Made by a program: the position numbers and the translations under genes. Under the pieces are notes generated by a model. It was given only the letters and a program-made list of their open reading frames with translations. It searched no databases and had not been told where the DNA came from. From Hyperoodon ampullatus (taxonomy: Eukaryota; Chordata; Mammalia; Artiodactyla; Ziphiidae), in assembly GCA_949752795.1 (NCBI GenBank), contig OX457072.1, positions 1,178,001 through 1,242,000 on the forward strand: a stretch of DNA of 64,000 bases, in the 5' to 3' direction. Positions 11,316-21,689 of the stretch are shown piece after piece. The stretch's first letter is position 1. The number at the start of each line of letters is the position of its first letter.

Positions 11316-12079
11316 AGTAACTTTTACATATTTAAACATGTAGATGTATTTCAAAGATGTATATACAATACAGAGAAAAATAGATGATCTTATTTAATTT
11401 TCAAGGTGACTTGAGGTAATTAAAGCACTTTTGAGAGCTTCAGTTTTTTTTTTTTTTTGTATTATAAAGTTTTACCTGAAATAAAGCATGATTGATATTC
11501 TCTCCTCCATTTTCTGGATCATTATTTAAAAGTGTGATACTAGGGGAGCATGCGGATGCTTGTTGAAGATGGAATCCTTCCTCCCTATGTCCCATGCCAA
11601 TATTCGCTTTATCAATCCATTCCTAAATATGAATAGGCTACTTAGGCAGGGAGTGAATTATTAAGCTGCAGTAATTTGTTTCCATCACATGGTAGATAAG
11701 TAAATCCTCTTCTAAAAATTATGCAAAGTAATCATACTGCTGTCCTAGAGCATGTAGTGTGTGTGGTGTTCATACATAGGCATGTGACACACAGGGAAGC
11801 CATGGTGACACATTTCATAGTTTGTAACTTTAAAATATAAAAAAAAATTATATTTTTTAAATATAAAAAATGTCGGATTTCAAAAAGAGACCTGACCATA
11901 GGATTTATGTTGGTAACTGAGCAAGAATCTTCCTTAGGAAAGGGCAGCTCAAATTGCTAAGAATGAATCTTGATATCAGGTTCATCATGGGTTGAAAAGA
12001 ATTAGGTTGTTAATGTTCCTACTTCTAATGGTACCTGTGATTTACAAAACTTACAAAATGTTCCATGTCGGGTGTAAGT
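11316..12079. other. AT-rich unassigned sequence
   Basis: No gene or named repeat. It includes a T run at 11442-11458 and a local A/T inverted stretch at about 11831-11872 ('aaatataaaaaaaaattatattttttaaatataaaa') that could fold back on itself. Confidence 0.45.
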
Positions 12080-12255
12080 CCTTTAAATATAGTATTTCCA
12101 ACACTTCCATCAGTCTTGTGAGTGGCTCCATTAATCTTTATTTTACAAAAAGGAAGTGGAGGCTTGGAAAGGCTTAATGATTTGCCCGTCTCATCAGATG
12201 AACAAGCCTGATGCTCAATTCCATTCTGCTGGTGTCTGGTCGGAGCTGGGAGTCC
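12080..12255 (-). repeat. MIR SINE (ancient), antisense
   Basis: 'ttgtgagtggctccattaatctttattttacaaaaaggaagtggaggcttggaaaggcttaatgatttgcccgtctca' parallels the antisense MIR core (tattatccccattttacagatgaggaaactgaggc...ttaagtaacttgcccaaggtca), ending near 'ccattctgctggtgtctgg'. Confidence 0.7.
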
Positions 12256-12701
12256 ACCCACACCCAGGTCTCCATCACCTGTGTGTCTCCAAGTGCAGAG
12301 TGACTTCGGAATTGCACAGGGCCAATCTCCTTTCATTTTTGTGGACAGCCCTGTGAGCCCAGGAGTCTCTCCCTACCCCATCGTCCAGGGACCACAGCAC
12401 CTTCTGCTCCAGGTCCACCAGTAGAGTTGAGTTGACCATCAAGGCAGCCTTGGTCACATTGATGCGCCTTGACTGTCCACGGGTGTTAGGAAGGATAGGA
12501 TACTTCAGAACATGTGTCCCTGTTCCTTACAAGTCCCCTGGATGTGCCTCAGGTGATCACATCTTCCAACGCAGCTGCCACAGTTCAGGTGGGTGACTTC
12601 CTGTGACCAAAATAGAGGTGCCTTCCGCAGCTTAGAACAGCTGGAGTACTTAACGCTTCTGCATTTTCTGGATCATTTGGGATTGATAATAATGACATAA
12701 A
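12256..12701. other. Unassigned sequence before SINE
   Basis: No feature recognised. Overlapping short frames on both strands look accidental. Confidence 0.4.
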
Positions 12702-12944
12702 AGTTCTGGGAGTTTTACAGGGGCTTCCCTGGTGGTGCAGTGGTTGAGAGTCCGCCTGCTGATGCAGGGGACACAGGTTCGTGCCCTGGTCCGGGAAGAT
12801 CCCACATGCCGTGGAGCGGCTGGGGCCGTGAGCCATGGCCGCTGAGCCTGCGCGTCCGAAGCCTGTGCTCCGCAACGGGAGAGGCCACAACAGTGAGAGG
12901 CCCGTGTACCGCAAAAAAAAAAAAAAAAGCTCTGGGAGTTTTAT
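12702..12944 (+). mobile_element. CHR-type tRNA-derived SINE, sense, with TSD
   Basis: The body runs 12719-12928, from the 5' GGGGCTTCCCTGGTGGTGCAG start through the B-box-like GGTTCGTGCCCTGG to a 16-base A tail. A 17-bp target duplication is clear: AGTTCTGGGAGTTTTAC (12702-12718) and AGCTCTGGGAGTTTTAT (12928-12944), two mismatches. Being a retroposed copy, it needs L1 machinery in trans. Near-complete sequence and long TSD mark it as fairly young. Confidence 0.95.
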
Positions 12945-13139
12945 GAATAAGAAGCTAATTAAAATTTCATCCTGTGCTTACCTTGTATTTTCCGTAGACT
13001 ATCCTTTAATTATAAATCATCATCACAGACTAACTTAGGTGTCCATGCATCTTACATTATTAGTGATTTCCTAATCTTTCACATGCTTTCATAGTGTCGG
13101 TGTTATAAGAGCATTTTATGTAGACATTTTGTTTTAAAA

Positions 13140-13530
13140 TGCATTCTTTTATTTATCCAACAGATGTCTACTGAACATCTATTTTGTTCTAAGCCCATAG
13201 TTCAGACTGCGGGGAACAGACACACCCAGGATAACCCACTTCTGACTCCAAGTTTTTGTGGGCACCTGTGCTCTTATCCACGAGTCCCCGTGGAAGACAG
13301 CTCCCTCCACGTTCAGGCTGATCCTTCCTCCCCTCCCCAACTGTCCCTGTGCTCCCCAAGTTACAACTTCTCCTTCCTCCCATATGTTCCTTCTCTTGTT
13401 ACTGGGATTCGCCCAGGCTGCGAGATGCTCTCCTGTCTCTTATTCTAAGGCCCATATCCACATGAGGATTGTTCCTCTCTAGTTCATTGCTGTGTGCCCA
13501 TAGCTCCTCAATAAGTATTTATTGAGTTTA
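13140..13530 (+). repeat. Possible L2-like ancient repeat
   Basis: The start 'ttatttatccaacagatgtctactgaacatctattttgttctaagccc' and end 'tgtgtgcccatagctcctcaataagtatttattgag' resemble the conserved ends of old LINE-derived sequence. The middle is C/T-rich and not diagnostic. Open frames at 13164-13448 and 13258-13482 overlap in different phases and are not credible genes. Confidence 0.4.
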
Positions 13531-13584
13531 AGATAGTATACCTCAATATAATGTTACCTAAATTTTTACCAGCTTTTTTCAAGG

Positions 13585-13702
13585 TAGATTGATTACTTGA
13601 ACTCTTTGAGGGCATGGACATAATGAATTTGGTTTTGTGTTCCCACTTTCTAAGTGGATTCTAGTCACAGAGTAGGCATTCAACAAATATTTTTCAAATG
13701 GT
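13585..13702 (+). repeat. L2 LINE 3' end fragment
   Basis: 'gaactctttgagggcatggacataatgaatttggttttgtgttccc' followed by 'cacagagtaggcattcaacaaatatttttcaaatgg' matches the well-known L2 3' tail (ctccttgagggcagggac...cacagtaggtgctcaataaatatttgttgaatg). Confidence 0.75.
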
Positions 13703-14879
13703 TGCATTTGGATTATTACTCACTTTAAAATATTCTCCTTGGCATGACATTATGAGCCCGAATGCTGAAAAATGAATCAATTCCCCACAGCTACTCTTGG
13801 ACTAGAAATGTAAATCATGTAGTTATGCTTTTCCTCCAATAAATTATAACCGAGTGCCATGAGAACAGGACACCTACTTGCACTCAGGGGCTGCCTTGTT
13901 AAGAGAAAGACCCTGAGCCAGGTCCACACTTGTGTTTCTTGCTGCTCCCTTGGGTTTATGTGGCATTTTGGGCTGTGGGTGGCTGGGACCTGCAGCCCCA
14001 TGGTTCTTTCACTCATGCCATTAGCTCCTACTTGTTGCAAAGTCTTACAAACACATATAACTAGTTTCCTCCACAGCCTTTAGAGGACTATCTTTAGCAT
14101 AAAAACAAAACAAAACAAAATAACCTAAGTATTTGTGAGCGCTTAAAAAATTAGTAAAAACAATTAGATGTAACATTTATGTAACATTGGGGTTTATCTC
14201 ATATACTTTGCTAAGGATTTTATAAGAAATGTAATATAAATATTTTTTTAAATGTAGTATTACTAGTGAATGAAGTTTCAAACTAAAGGAAGGATGAGAT
14301 TCCATTTTGTCTCTTAAATTTTAAATAAAAATCGTAATATTTGATTATTATGAGGGGATAGAAAACCAGCTAAATGAGTAGATTGGATGTGTAACAAATT
14401 TATAGGATTGTATATTAAAATTGGGAAAAATGTATGTTTGCAAACATATATAATTTACATATATAATATATAATATATGTAACATGCTGTATACACATAC
14501 ACACACCTCTTCCACTCTTGGCTGTGTACTCTAAGAAAGTAATTCAAAGGAATAGTAAACCCTTACCCTACAGGATGTGTGATGTTTGGTGTTTTGGTTA
14601 TTATAGAAGAAAAGAACTATACATATGTACAGTGGAGGTGGGCAGTTACTGCTGGGCCCCCCAGGAAGCTGGCTGTGAGTCAGTGCAGTGTTTGGGGGGT
14701 ACAGGGGTGCTGAGGGGGGAGAAGAGGACAGCTCTGGGGTTGGGAGGACCTGTCACATTCTCCCCTTCTCACATTTCTGCTCTTCTTCTATGATATGGAG
14801 GTGTATACTATTGATTTTCAGCCTTTCTTTTTTTCCTCAATATATGCATTTAACCCTACAAATTTCACACTAAAACATT
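13703..14879. other. Unassigned, AT-rich, with dinucleotide stretch
   Basis: No gene recognised. Simple-sequence features are (AAAAC)n-like sequence at about 14102-14122 and an alternating A/T block at about 14445-14485 with short TATA-type palindromes, followed by CA repeats. Frames at 14518-14793 and 14688-14873 are short and overlap in different phases. Confidence 0.45.
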
Positions 14880-16510
14880 GCTTTCACTTTGTCCAACAAG
14901 TCTTGATATGTTGTGCTTTGATTAGAAGGTAGTTCAAAATATTTCTTTTTTAGAAATTAGATTTCTATCGATTATTGTTGTAATTTGTAAATTATTTAGA
15001 AATGGGTTGATTAATATTCAAGAAGTTTGGGGGACTTCCCTGGCAGTCCAGTGGTTAAGAGTTCACCTTCCAATGCAGGGGGTGCGGGTCCAATCCCTGG
15101 TTGGGGATCTAAGATCCCACATGACTCAGGGCCAGAAAAAACAAAAACATAAGACAGAAGCAATATTGTAACAAATTCAATAAAGACTTTAAAAAATATT
15201 TAAAAAGTTTGGGATCTTCATTAGTTTTCCTTTTTTTGATAATTTTTAGCTTAATTCCCCTCTAGTTCGAGAACACACTCTGAATGAAATCAATCCTTTG
15301 AAATTCATGGAGGCTCTATTTATGGCCCAACATGTGGTCATTGCTGTTAATATTCAATATGTGCTTCAAAAGCCTATGAATTCTGCTATTGTTCAGGGCT
15401 GTGTTCTATGTATACAAATTAGATCATATCTCTTAATCACATATTCATAGTTATGTTACACAATTTCTTAATGTGTTATTCAATTTCTTAATTATGTTAC
15501 ACAGGTTTTTTTATATCAGTGAAGACTGGTTTTCCCGTCTGCTTATTTTCTCAATTATTCTGAGACATGTTAAATCTCCCATGAACTTTTCCCTTCTTTG
15601 AATTCTCTCATTTTTTGCTTTATCTATTTTAAAACTATATTAGTCAGATTTAGAATTATTATATTTATTTTTCTGAAATTTATTATACAGATTAAGAGCA
15701 ATATAGCTTTTTGTTGAATTGAACTATTCATTGTTTAGAAAGATCCCTATTTAGTTCTAGAAAATTTTCTAACATTAAAATATATTTTTATTATCAGTAT
15801 AGTGACATAAGCCTTTTTAAGTACTTTTATTATATTTGTAATTATTTAATTTTCAAACTGTGTTCTATGTCACATACGTATCATAGTTAGATCCTCAAAT
15901 AATACTAGGACTTTAGAACATGCTGACACCACTATTTTTCTCCTGACTTCAACTTAATTGACATTATGCATTGAAATTTTACATCATCTTACGTCTCCAA
16001 AATATTGCTATTATTGTTCTATGTCATATTCAGTTAATTTTCCTCTAAAGTTATCTCATATTTCTCCATTCAACTCCTCTTTATTGATTTCTGAAATCCC
16101 TTCCTTTACTCTGGAGTTATTTTCTCTGTGTCTCAGTGTTTTCATTTCTAATGAGCTGTCTTCCAGAGCTGAAATCCTGCTTTCTGTTCTGTCAGAGCTG
16201 CTGTGCAAACTATTTAGGGATTTAGAGGTTTCATAACTTCACATATACTATGTTTTCAGATTTTAGAATTTCTATTTAAAACAAATTCTAATTAACCAAT
16301 GAAAATCTGTATCTTTTCATATACTGAGTACAGATTTTCTTCTATTATTTAAGTGTTCATCGTAGCCTTTTAAAGTCCTTGGTAGCTTACACTGATGGTG
16401 GGATCAAACCTGGGTTCATTTCTCCTGTGTCCTTTGTTTTCACTCCTATGCTTCTGTCTTGTTGTATACTTAGTAACTTTGAATTGCATGTGGGGACATC
16501 ACACACAAGT
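14880..16510 (-). mobile_element. Old L1/HAL1-like LINE, antisense, interrupted by a SINE
   Basis: Plus-strand phrases are the antisense of early L1 ORF2 and upstream L1M sequence: 'ttcgagaacacactctgaatgaaatcaatcctttgaaattcatggaggctctatttatggcccaacatgtgg', 'aaaagcctatgaattctgctattgttcagg', and later 'ctctggagttattttctc', 'agaatttctatttaaaac', 'gccttttaaagtccttggtag', 'gggatcaaacctgggttcatttc'. The similarity is patchy and boundaries are soft. A CHR SINE at 15032-15204 is inserted within it. Small local duplications ('ttatgttacaca', 'caatttcttaat') occur at 15449-15505. Confidence 0.65.
15023..15213 (+). mobile_element. CHR-family SINE (CHR-1-like), sense, with TSD
   Basis: The body is about 15032-15204. 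The 5' tRNA-related part GGGACTTCCCTGGCAGTCCAG with box-B-like GGGTCCAATCCCTGG is followed by an unrelated tail 'acataagacagaagcaatattgtaacaaattcaataaagactttaaaaa', which differs from the GC-rich body of the other SINE type here. Target duplication AAGTTTGGG lies at 15023-15031 and 15205-15213. The same subtype recurs at 24524-24709. Confidence 0.92.
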
Positions 16511-17573
16511 GATCTTCCTTAGCAAGAGAATCTGACGGGATGTGTGAACATCTGAGTCAAGCCAGGAGCCCTGTGGAGCCAAGGCCAGTTGCCCAATGAG
16601 ATGAGGGCGGCCACTCCCTTGCCTGTCTCTCAGTAGTTTTAGCTGGAGCCCCACCTCTCCTCAGGTGCTCCCTTTGTGCCCCGGACGGACCCTCAAGCCC
16701 TCAGGGAAGGTGTGGTTCCCCAGGTGGGCCACATCCCTCAGTCCTCCCCTCCACCTGCTCCCCTGTCTCAGCAGCTCTCTCTCGAGTTTGAATAGATGTT
16801 TTCTGTCTGATTTGTTTCTCCCAAGAGTGCTGCTTTCCTGTCAACTGCTCTATCTTCATGAGGACGTGCAGGTCTACGTTTATGCTATGAATATTCTGTT
16901 TGCACTGTATCATCACTGTTGTTCACTTAACAATGTGCAGTCAGGCAACTTAAACTTGAGTTTGGCAGGTAGTTGGCTAGTTGCCTTTACCAATTTTCTA
17001 GTAAGGAGAATTTCATTGTCTTTACTCTCTAAGTATGTGTTTAATTATTTTAATATAATTTTTATAAAGTGTGGATTAAATTATTGATAATAATTTTTTT
17101 TAATCTTCAGGTTAAAAAAGATGATCTCAAAGGGTGCTTTTATTTAGGTGTCTGAACCAGGGAAATCCCAAGAAACAGTGGTGTTATAGAGCTCTCAAAT
17201 TTAAGAGTACTTATACGAAGAAATTCTGTTTAAACAAGGCTTTTTGGGGAAGTGCTGATAAGGAGGGTAAAAGTGAGAAACTGAAGAGCGTGGCTTTTTT
17301 TATTTTTAAGGAATTGAGAAAATCAGCATGAGAAGCACCAGGATGGAGAGTATTGCATAAGACTGAAGATAATAGAAATTTATTGCATCTGAGAAGAAGA
17401 TGTTTTAACAAAAAAATGTATATAAATTTTATTCTGTTCAAGGCTTTAGAGAGTGTAATTAGATGATTTTTGGAAGGTTGTAAATATTCTCTATGATAAA
17501 GGTATAATCTACTAAGTCAGTGAATTTAGGTTAAGTCCAATTTGTGACAGTTTTGGGGCTGCCTTCTGATTTT
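16511..17573. other. Unassigned sequence
   Basis: No named repeat or gene. A plus-strand frame of 140 codons at 16665-17087 starts in a GC-richer patch and ends in AT-rich sequence. It shows no domain, and a minus-strand frame overlaps it, so I do not call it coding. Confidence 0.45.
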
Positions 17574-18932
17574 AGTGACCATATAATGAAAATCCTAGAG
17601 AATCTTAAAGATGCTACCAGAAAACTACTAGAGCTAATTAATGAACTTGGTAAAGTTGCAGGATACAAAATTAATGCACAGAAATCTCTTGAATTCCTGT
17701 ACACTAATTATCAAAAATCTGAAAGAGAAATTAAGGAAACACTCCCATTTACCATTGCAACAAAAAGAATAAAATACCTAGGAATAAACCTACCTAAGGA
17801 GACAAAAGACCTGTATGCAGAAAACTATAAGACACTGATGAAAGAAATTAAAGATGATACAAACAGATGGCGAGATATACCGTGTTCTTGGACTGGAAGA
17901 ATTAACATTGTGAAAATGACTATACTACCTAAAGCAATATACAGATTCAATGCAATCCCTATCAAACTACCAATGGCATTTTTCACAGAACAAGAACAAA
18001 TAATTTCACAATTTGTATGGAAACACAAAAGAAGCTGAATAGCCAAAGCAACCTTGAGAAAGAAAAATGGAGCTGGAGGAATCAGGCTTCCTGACTTCAG
18101 ACTATACTACAAAGCTACAGTAACCAAGACAGTATGGTACTGGCACAAAAACAGAAATATAGATCAGTGGGACATGATAGAAAGCCCAGAGAGAAACCCA
18201 TGCACAAATGGTCACCTTATCTTTGATAAAGGAGGCAGGAATACACAGTGGAGAAAAAACAACCTCTTCAATAAGTGGTGTTGGGAAAACTGGACAGCTA
18301 CAGGTAAAAGAATTAAATTAGAACACTCCTTAACACCATACACAAAAATAAACTCAAAATGGATTAAAGACCTAAATGTTAGGCCAGACAGTATAAAACT
18401 CTTAGAGGAAAACATAGGCAGGACACTCTATGACATAAATCACAGCAAGATCCTTTACGACCCACCTCCCCTAGAGAAATGGAAATAAAAACAAAAATAA
18501 ACAAATGAGATCTAATGAAACTTAAAAGCTTTTGCACAGCAAAGGAAACCATAAACAAGATGAAAAGACAACACTCAGAATGGGAGAAAAGATTTGCAAA
18601 CGAAGCAACAGACAGAGGATTAATCTCCAAAATATACAAGCAGCTCATGCAGCTCAATATCAGAAAAACAAGCAACCTAATCCAAAAATGGGCAGAAGAC
18701 TTAAATAGATACTTCTCCAAAGAAGATATACAGATTGCCAACAAACACATGAAAGGATGCTCAACATCACTAATCATTAGAGAAATGCAAATCAAAACTA
18801 CAATGAGATCACCTCACACCAGTCAGAATATCCATCACCAAAAAATCTACAAACAATAAATGCTGGAATGGGTGTGGAGAAAAGGGAACCCTCTTGCACT
18901 GTTGGTGGGAATGTAAATTGATACAGCCACTA
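17574..18932 (+). mobile_element. L1 LINE ORF2 C-terminal half, sense, 3'-truncated
   Basis: A 1.36-kb piece of L1 ORF2 running from the end of the reverse-transcriptase domain to near the ORF2 C-terminus. Translation gives the familiar L1 segments: residues [17 protein letters not shown], then [43 protein letters not shown] and [20 protein letters not shown]. One frame is open from 17544 to a TGA at 18036-18038, which continues in the same phase to TAA at 18486-18488. The next part (18515-18859) is in a different phase, so there is at least one frameshift near 18490-18515. It stops abruptly at about 18932 ('acagccactat') without the remaining ORF2 end, 3' UTR or A tail. This is the best-preserved L1 coding remnant in the window but is not functional. 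Confidence 0.96.
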
Positions 18933-19455
18933 TTTCACTCAAAGAGCATCCAAAATGAGAAAAAAATGAGAAAAAAGATGCTTTCACTTCTTCCCATCAC
19001 TCTGCCAGAGGGGAAGTGATGTCTCCTGAAACTGCAAATGGAAAATCACATACCCTGTCAGGCTCGGTTAGGTATTGGGCACTTAAAAATCTTCTCAAAA
19101 TATTTATCTTAGAGCATTTCCTATTGATTTATTTCTCAGAAAAATCTCATGTGTAGTAAAAAAAAAAAAACCTTTGTCTCTTGTTATAAATAAAAGTTAT
19201 CTCTTATTTAGCACCTTTATGTCTTCCATTTTGCTGCTATTTCTCTAGGTCCTTTATGTCTTAGTCCTCTATGTTTTATATGTAATATCCCTGCACTCGG
19301 TAATTGAATGTATTCATATATATTTTAGAATGACCTTATAGTCAAGGTTGTGCTGTCTGTTGGCATAGCATGAAAAGAAAGCTTATGGCTGACCCTAAGG
19401 ATCCACAGAATAAAGTTCAGGCTTCACAAGTTGTCCCTGGACATTCACACACCAT
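18933..19455. other. Interval between two L1 pieces
   Basis: About 520 bp of A-rich and then mixed sequence with no recognisable feature except a possible short L2-like piece at about 19400-19440 ('cagaataaagttcaggcttcacaagttgtccc'). Confidence 0.4.
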
Positions 19456-19600
19456 AGTGGGAATTTAAAATGATGTGTCATCCTTGGAAAACAGCCTGGC
19501 GATTTCTCCAATGATTAAACATACAGTTACTATATGACCCAGAAACTCCACTCCCAGATACACAGGGAAGAAGCAGAAACATACGTTCTCATGCTTCCAC
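19456..19600 (+). mobile_element. Old L1 ORF2 3' fragment, sense
   Basis: 'agtgggaatttaaaatgatg', 'ttggaaaacagcctggcgatttctcc', and 'ttaaacatacagttactatatgacccagaaactccactcccagatac' follow the L1 ORF2 C-terminal order. It is more diverged than the piece at 17574-18932, so it is likely an independent older copy. Confidence 0.7.
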
Positions 19601-21383
19601 GTCCCGTCAGCGCCTGTTTCTGTGGGATCTTTTCCTAAGTTTCTTGGAAACTTCCCTCCTTCCAGTCTGTGTCTCTTTGTTGGACTCTGCCTGGCATCAG
19701 GCTGCCTCCACGCTGACCTAAGCTTCGTCCTGCAGCCTTTATTTTTTGTGATTCTTAGAGAGGTCTCTCGTTTACATCTCTGACAATAGCCAAAGGTGGC
19801 AAGCAGGACAAATCCCCTTATTATCTAAGTGACTTTGAGAACCGTGTTTAACTCTACAGGCTTCAGCTTCCTGGTCTTTAAAATTGTGGGCGCTTCAAAC
19901 GATATAGTACAGTTGAGGAATGGAATTCTGCACAGTAATTTTCTGGATATTTGCCATATTTACACTGGTGCACTGCTCCCAACATCCCTGAGATTAAAAT
20001 ATAGACTTTAGTGCATTTGTTTTAAAAGAAGAAATAATTTTACATGTCTGACCTATATCAAATATGGAAGTGATCTATTTCCATTTATTTCCTTTATAAT
20101 CTATGAAAGCAGCCTTTCCTGAATTCACTATCAATCCCAAATACTAGAAGTAATGTGGGAAAGCTCCCCAGCTTTCTTCCTTCTTTCTCCGCAATCCTGT
20201 GACCCAAAATGTTAGCCAGTGTAGAGATTACATTTCAAATAAACTGTTAATAGGCAAAAGTTGCAAATGCTCACCTGTGGTCCAGTGAGAAAGCCTGGAT
20301 AATAAAGTAATAATGTGTGAGCCTCTGGTGACCCCAGATAAGGTAACCTGTTTGTTAGAAAGAGGAAGGCAGGGACACACGTGCTGATGTCCACCTTTCC
20401 TATCCGCCTGTGGAAGGGGCCGCACAATGTGCATCTCTCCCTGTGGAGTAAAGTGGCACCAATTAGGAAATAAATGTGTAATTGATCTTTACCTTTGAAA
20501 TAGTATATTTGCCCAAGTCCCCAAGGCAGTGTGTGCATAAATCCACCATCAGAACCACTTCTGACTAGACTCATTTGCTAATGAAAGCTAAGTCACCCAG
20601 TGAATGTCTGGGATGCTTACAGACTCCTGTTACTCATGAATGTTGATTCTGCCCATTTTTCAAAGTTGTATTTAACCGCAAGCGGGCCCCTTGATGGTTT
20701 CGCCTGCGTGAAGCAATTTATCTGCAACCTTTCTGTGCTCAGAGAGCAGCATCAACCCTCTCTTGCTTATTTAGTCCCAAATGGGATTTATGCAAATCCC
20801 TCATCTGTGTACAAATCGAATGGTTTTAGGGTGTCAGTACTTCTAACTTTTTGTGTTCATTATACTGGTTGCTGAAAAAATAAATGCCTAACCAAGCATG
20901 CTTTTCTTCAAGGTTGATTTTTTTTCCTTAAGTAACCATGAAGTGTATCATATTGCAATACAGCCTCTTCTTAAGTGCATTATTGTAGTGCTATTTTCCT
21001 GAATCACCCTGAGAAGCACCTTGCTTTCAAACCCTCCAGGCAGTGAATATGAGACCAAATCATTCCTTCAGGACAATGGTCTCCTATGCTCGAGACCTGG
21101 CTGAGAAAGGGGAGCCCCAAGGCCATCGGTGGAGGGGGGGCCATGTCACATCCACTGCTCCAGTGGACGTAATGACGCGACCGTGTGGGAACATCTCCAG
21201 TGGTCTCAAGCGGGTTATAACATGCAGAGATCAGCTCAGAAAGGCTCAGAGAGGCTTCAGACTTCTCAGAGCTGTGCATTTCTGTTTTCTTTTGCATGTT
21301 TCTAGGATATACATTATATTGCACAATTAAAAGTTTGGACAAAATAACCAATGTATTCTAGTCACAATCGTGTGGTTGAATCC
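19601..21383. other. Unique-looking non-coding sequence
   Basis: No gene or clear repeat. Overlapping frames of 60-120 codons (for example 20212-20574 minus) lack recognisable motifs. The part 21004-21351 is open on both strands, which argues against coding selection. Confidence 0.45.
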
Positions 21384-21530
21384 ACCTTTTCCCTCCCGTT
21401 TCTCCTACTTTTCTCCATTTTTATCTTCAATTTTTCCTCCTGGTCTTTCCTGCCTTCTCTCCTCCCTTTGCTTCCTCCCTCCCTCGTTTCCTCCTTCTCC
21501 TTTTCTTTCCTGCCTCTAATTTCCCACCTG
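21384..21530 (+). repeat. Polypyrimidine-rich tract
   Basis: About 145 bp dominated by C and T, with segments such as 'cttctctcctccctttgcttcctccctccctcg'. Strand-asymmetric composition of this kind can adopt triplex structure. The mostly charged minus-strand peptide read from it (Lys/Arg/Glu-rich) is a composition artefact. Confidence 0.75.
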
Positions 21531-21626
21531 GTCCATCTGACACGTGCTTACACCACAGTACAGGCATCGTAGTAAGAGGCGGGGAAACAAAGCCAAACAA
21601 GGTACCGACTGTCCGATCTTGCCTCT

Positions 21627-21681
21627 CCATCCACGGAAGCATCTCTCATAAGCATCCCCGGAAGCATCCATGGAAGCATGC
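21627..21681 (+). repeat. Small degenerate tandem repeat (GGAAGCATC unit)
   Basis: Three spaced copies of GGAAGCAT occur at about 21635, 21660 and 21673, each preceded by CCAC, CCCC or CCAT, with an 'ataagcatcc' variant between. The block is bounded on both sides by GCCTCTCC (21621 and 21680). It looks like a small slippage or duplication product. Confidence 0.6.
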
Positions 21682-21689
21682 CTCTCCTG

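Noticed and set aside
15449..15505. Local duplications of 'ttatgttacaca' and 'caatttcttaat'
   Set aside because: Short, AT-rich and inside decayed L1-like sequence; explained by low complexity.
18212..18795. Minus-strand hydrophobic frames of 67 and 138 codons
   Set aside because: They are the complement of L1 ORF2, whose sense strand is clearly the coding one.
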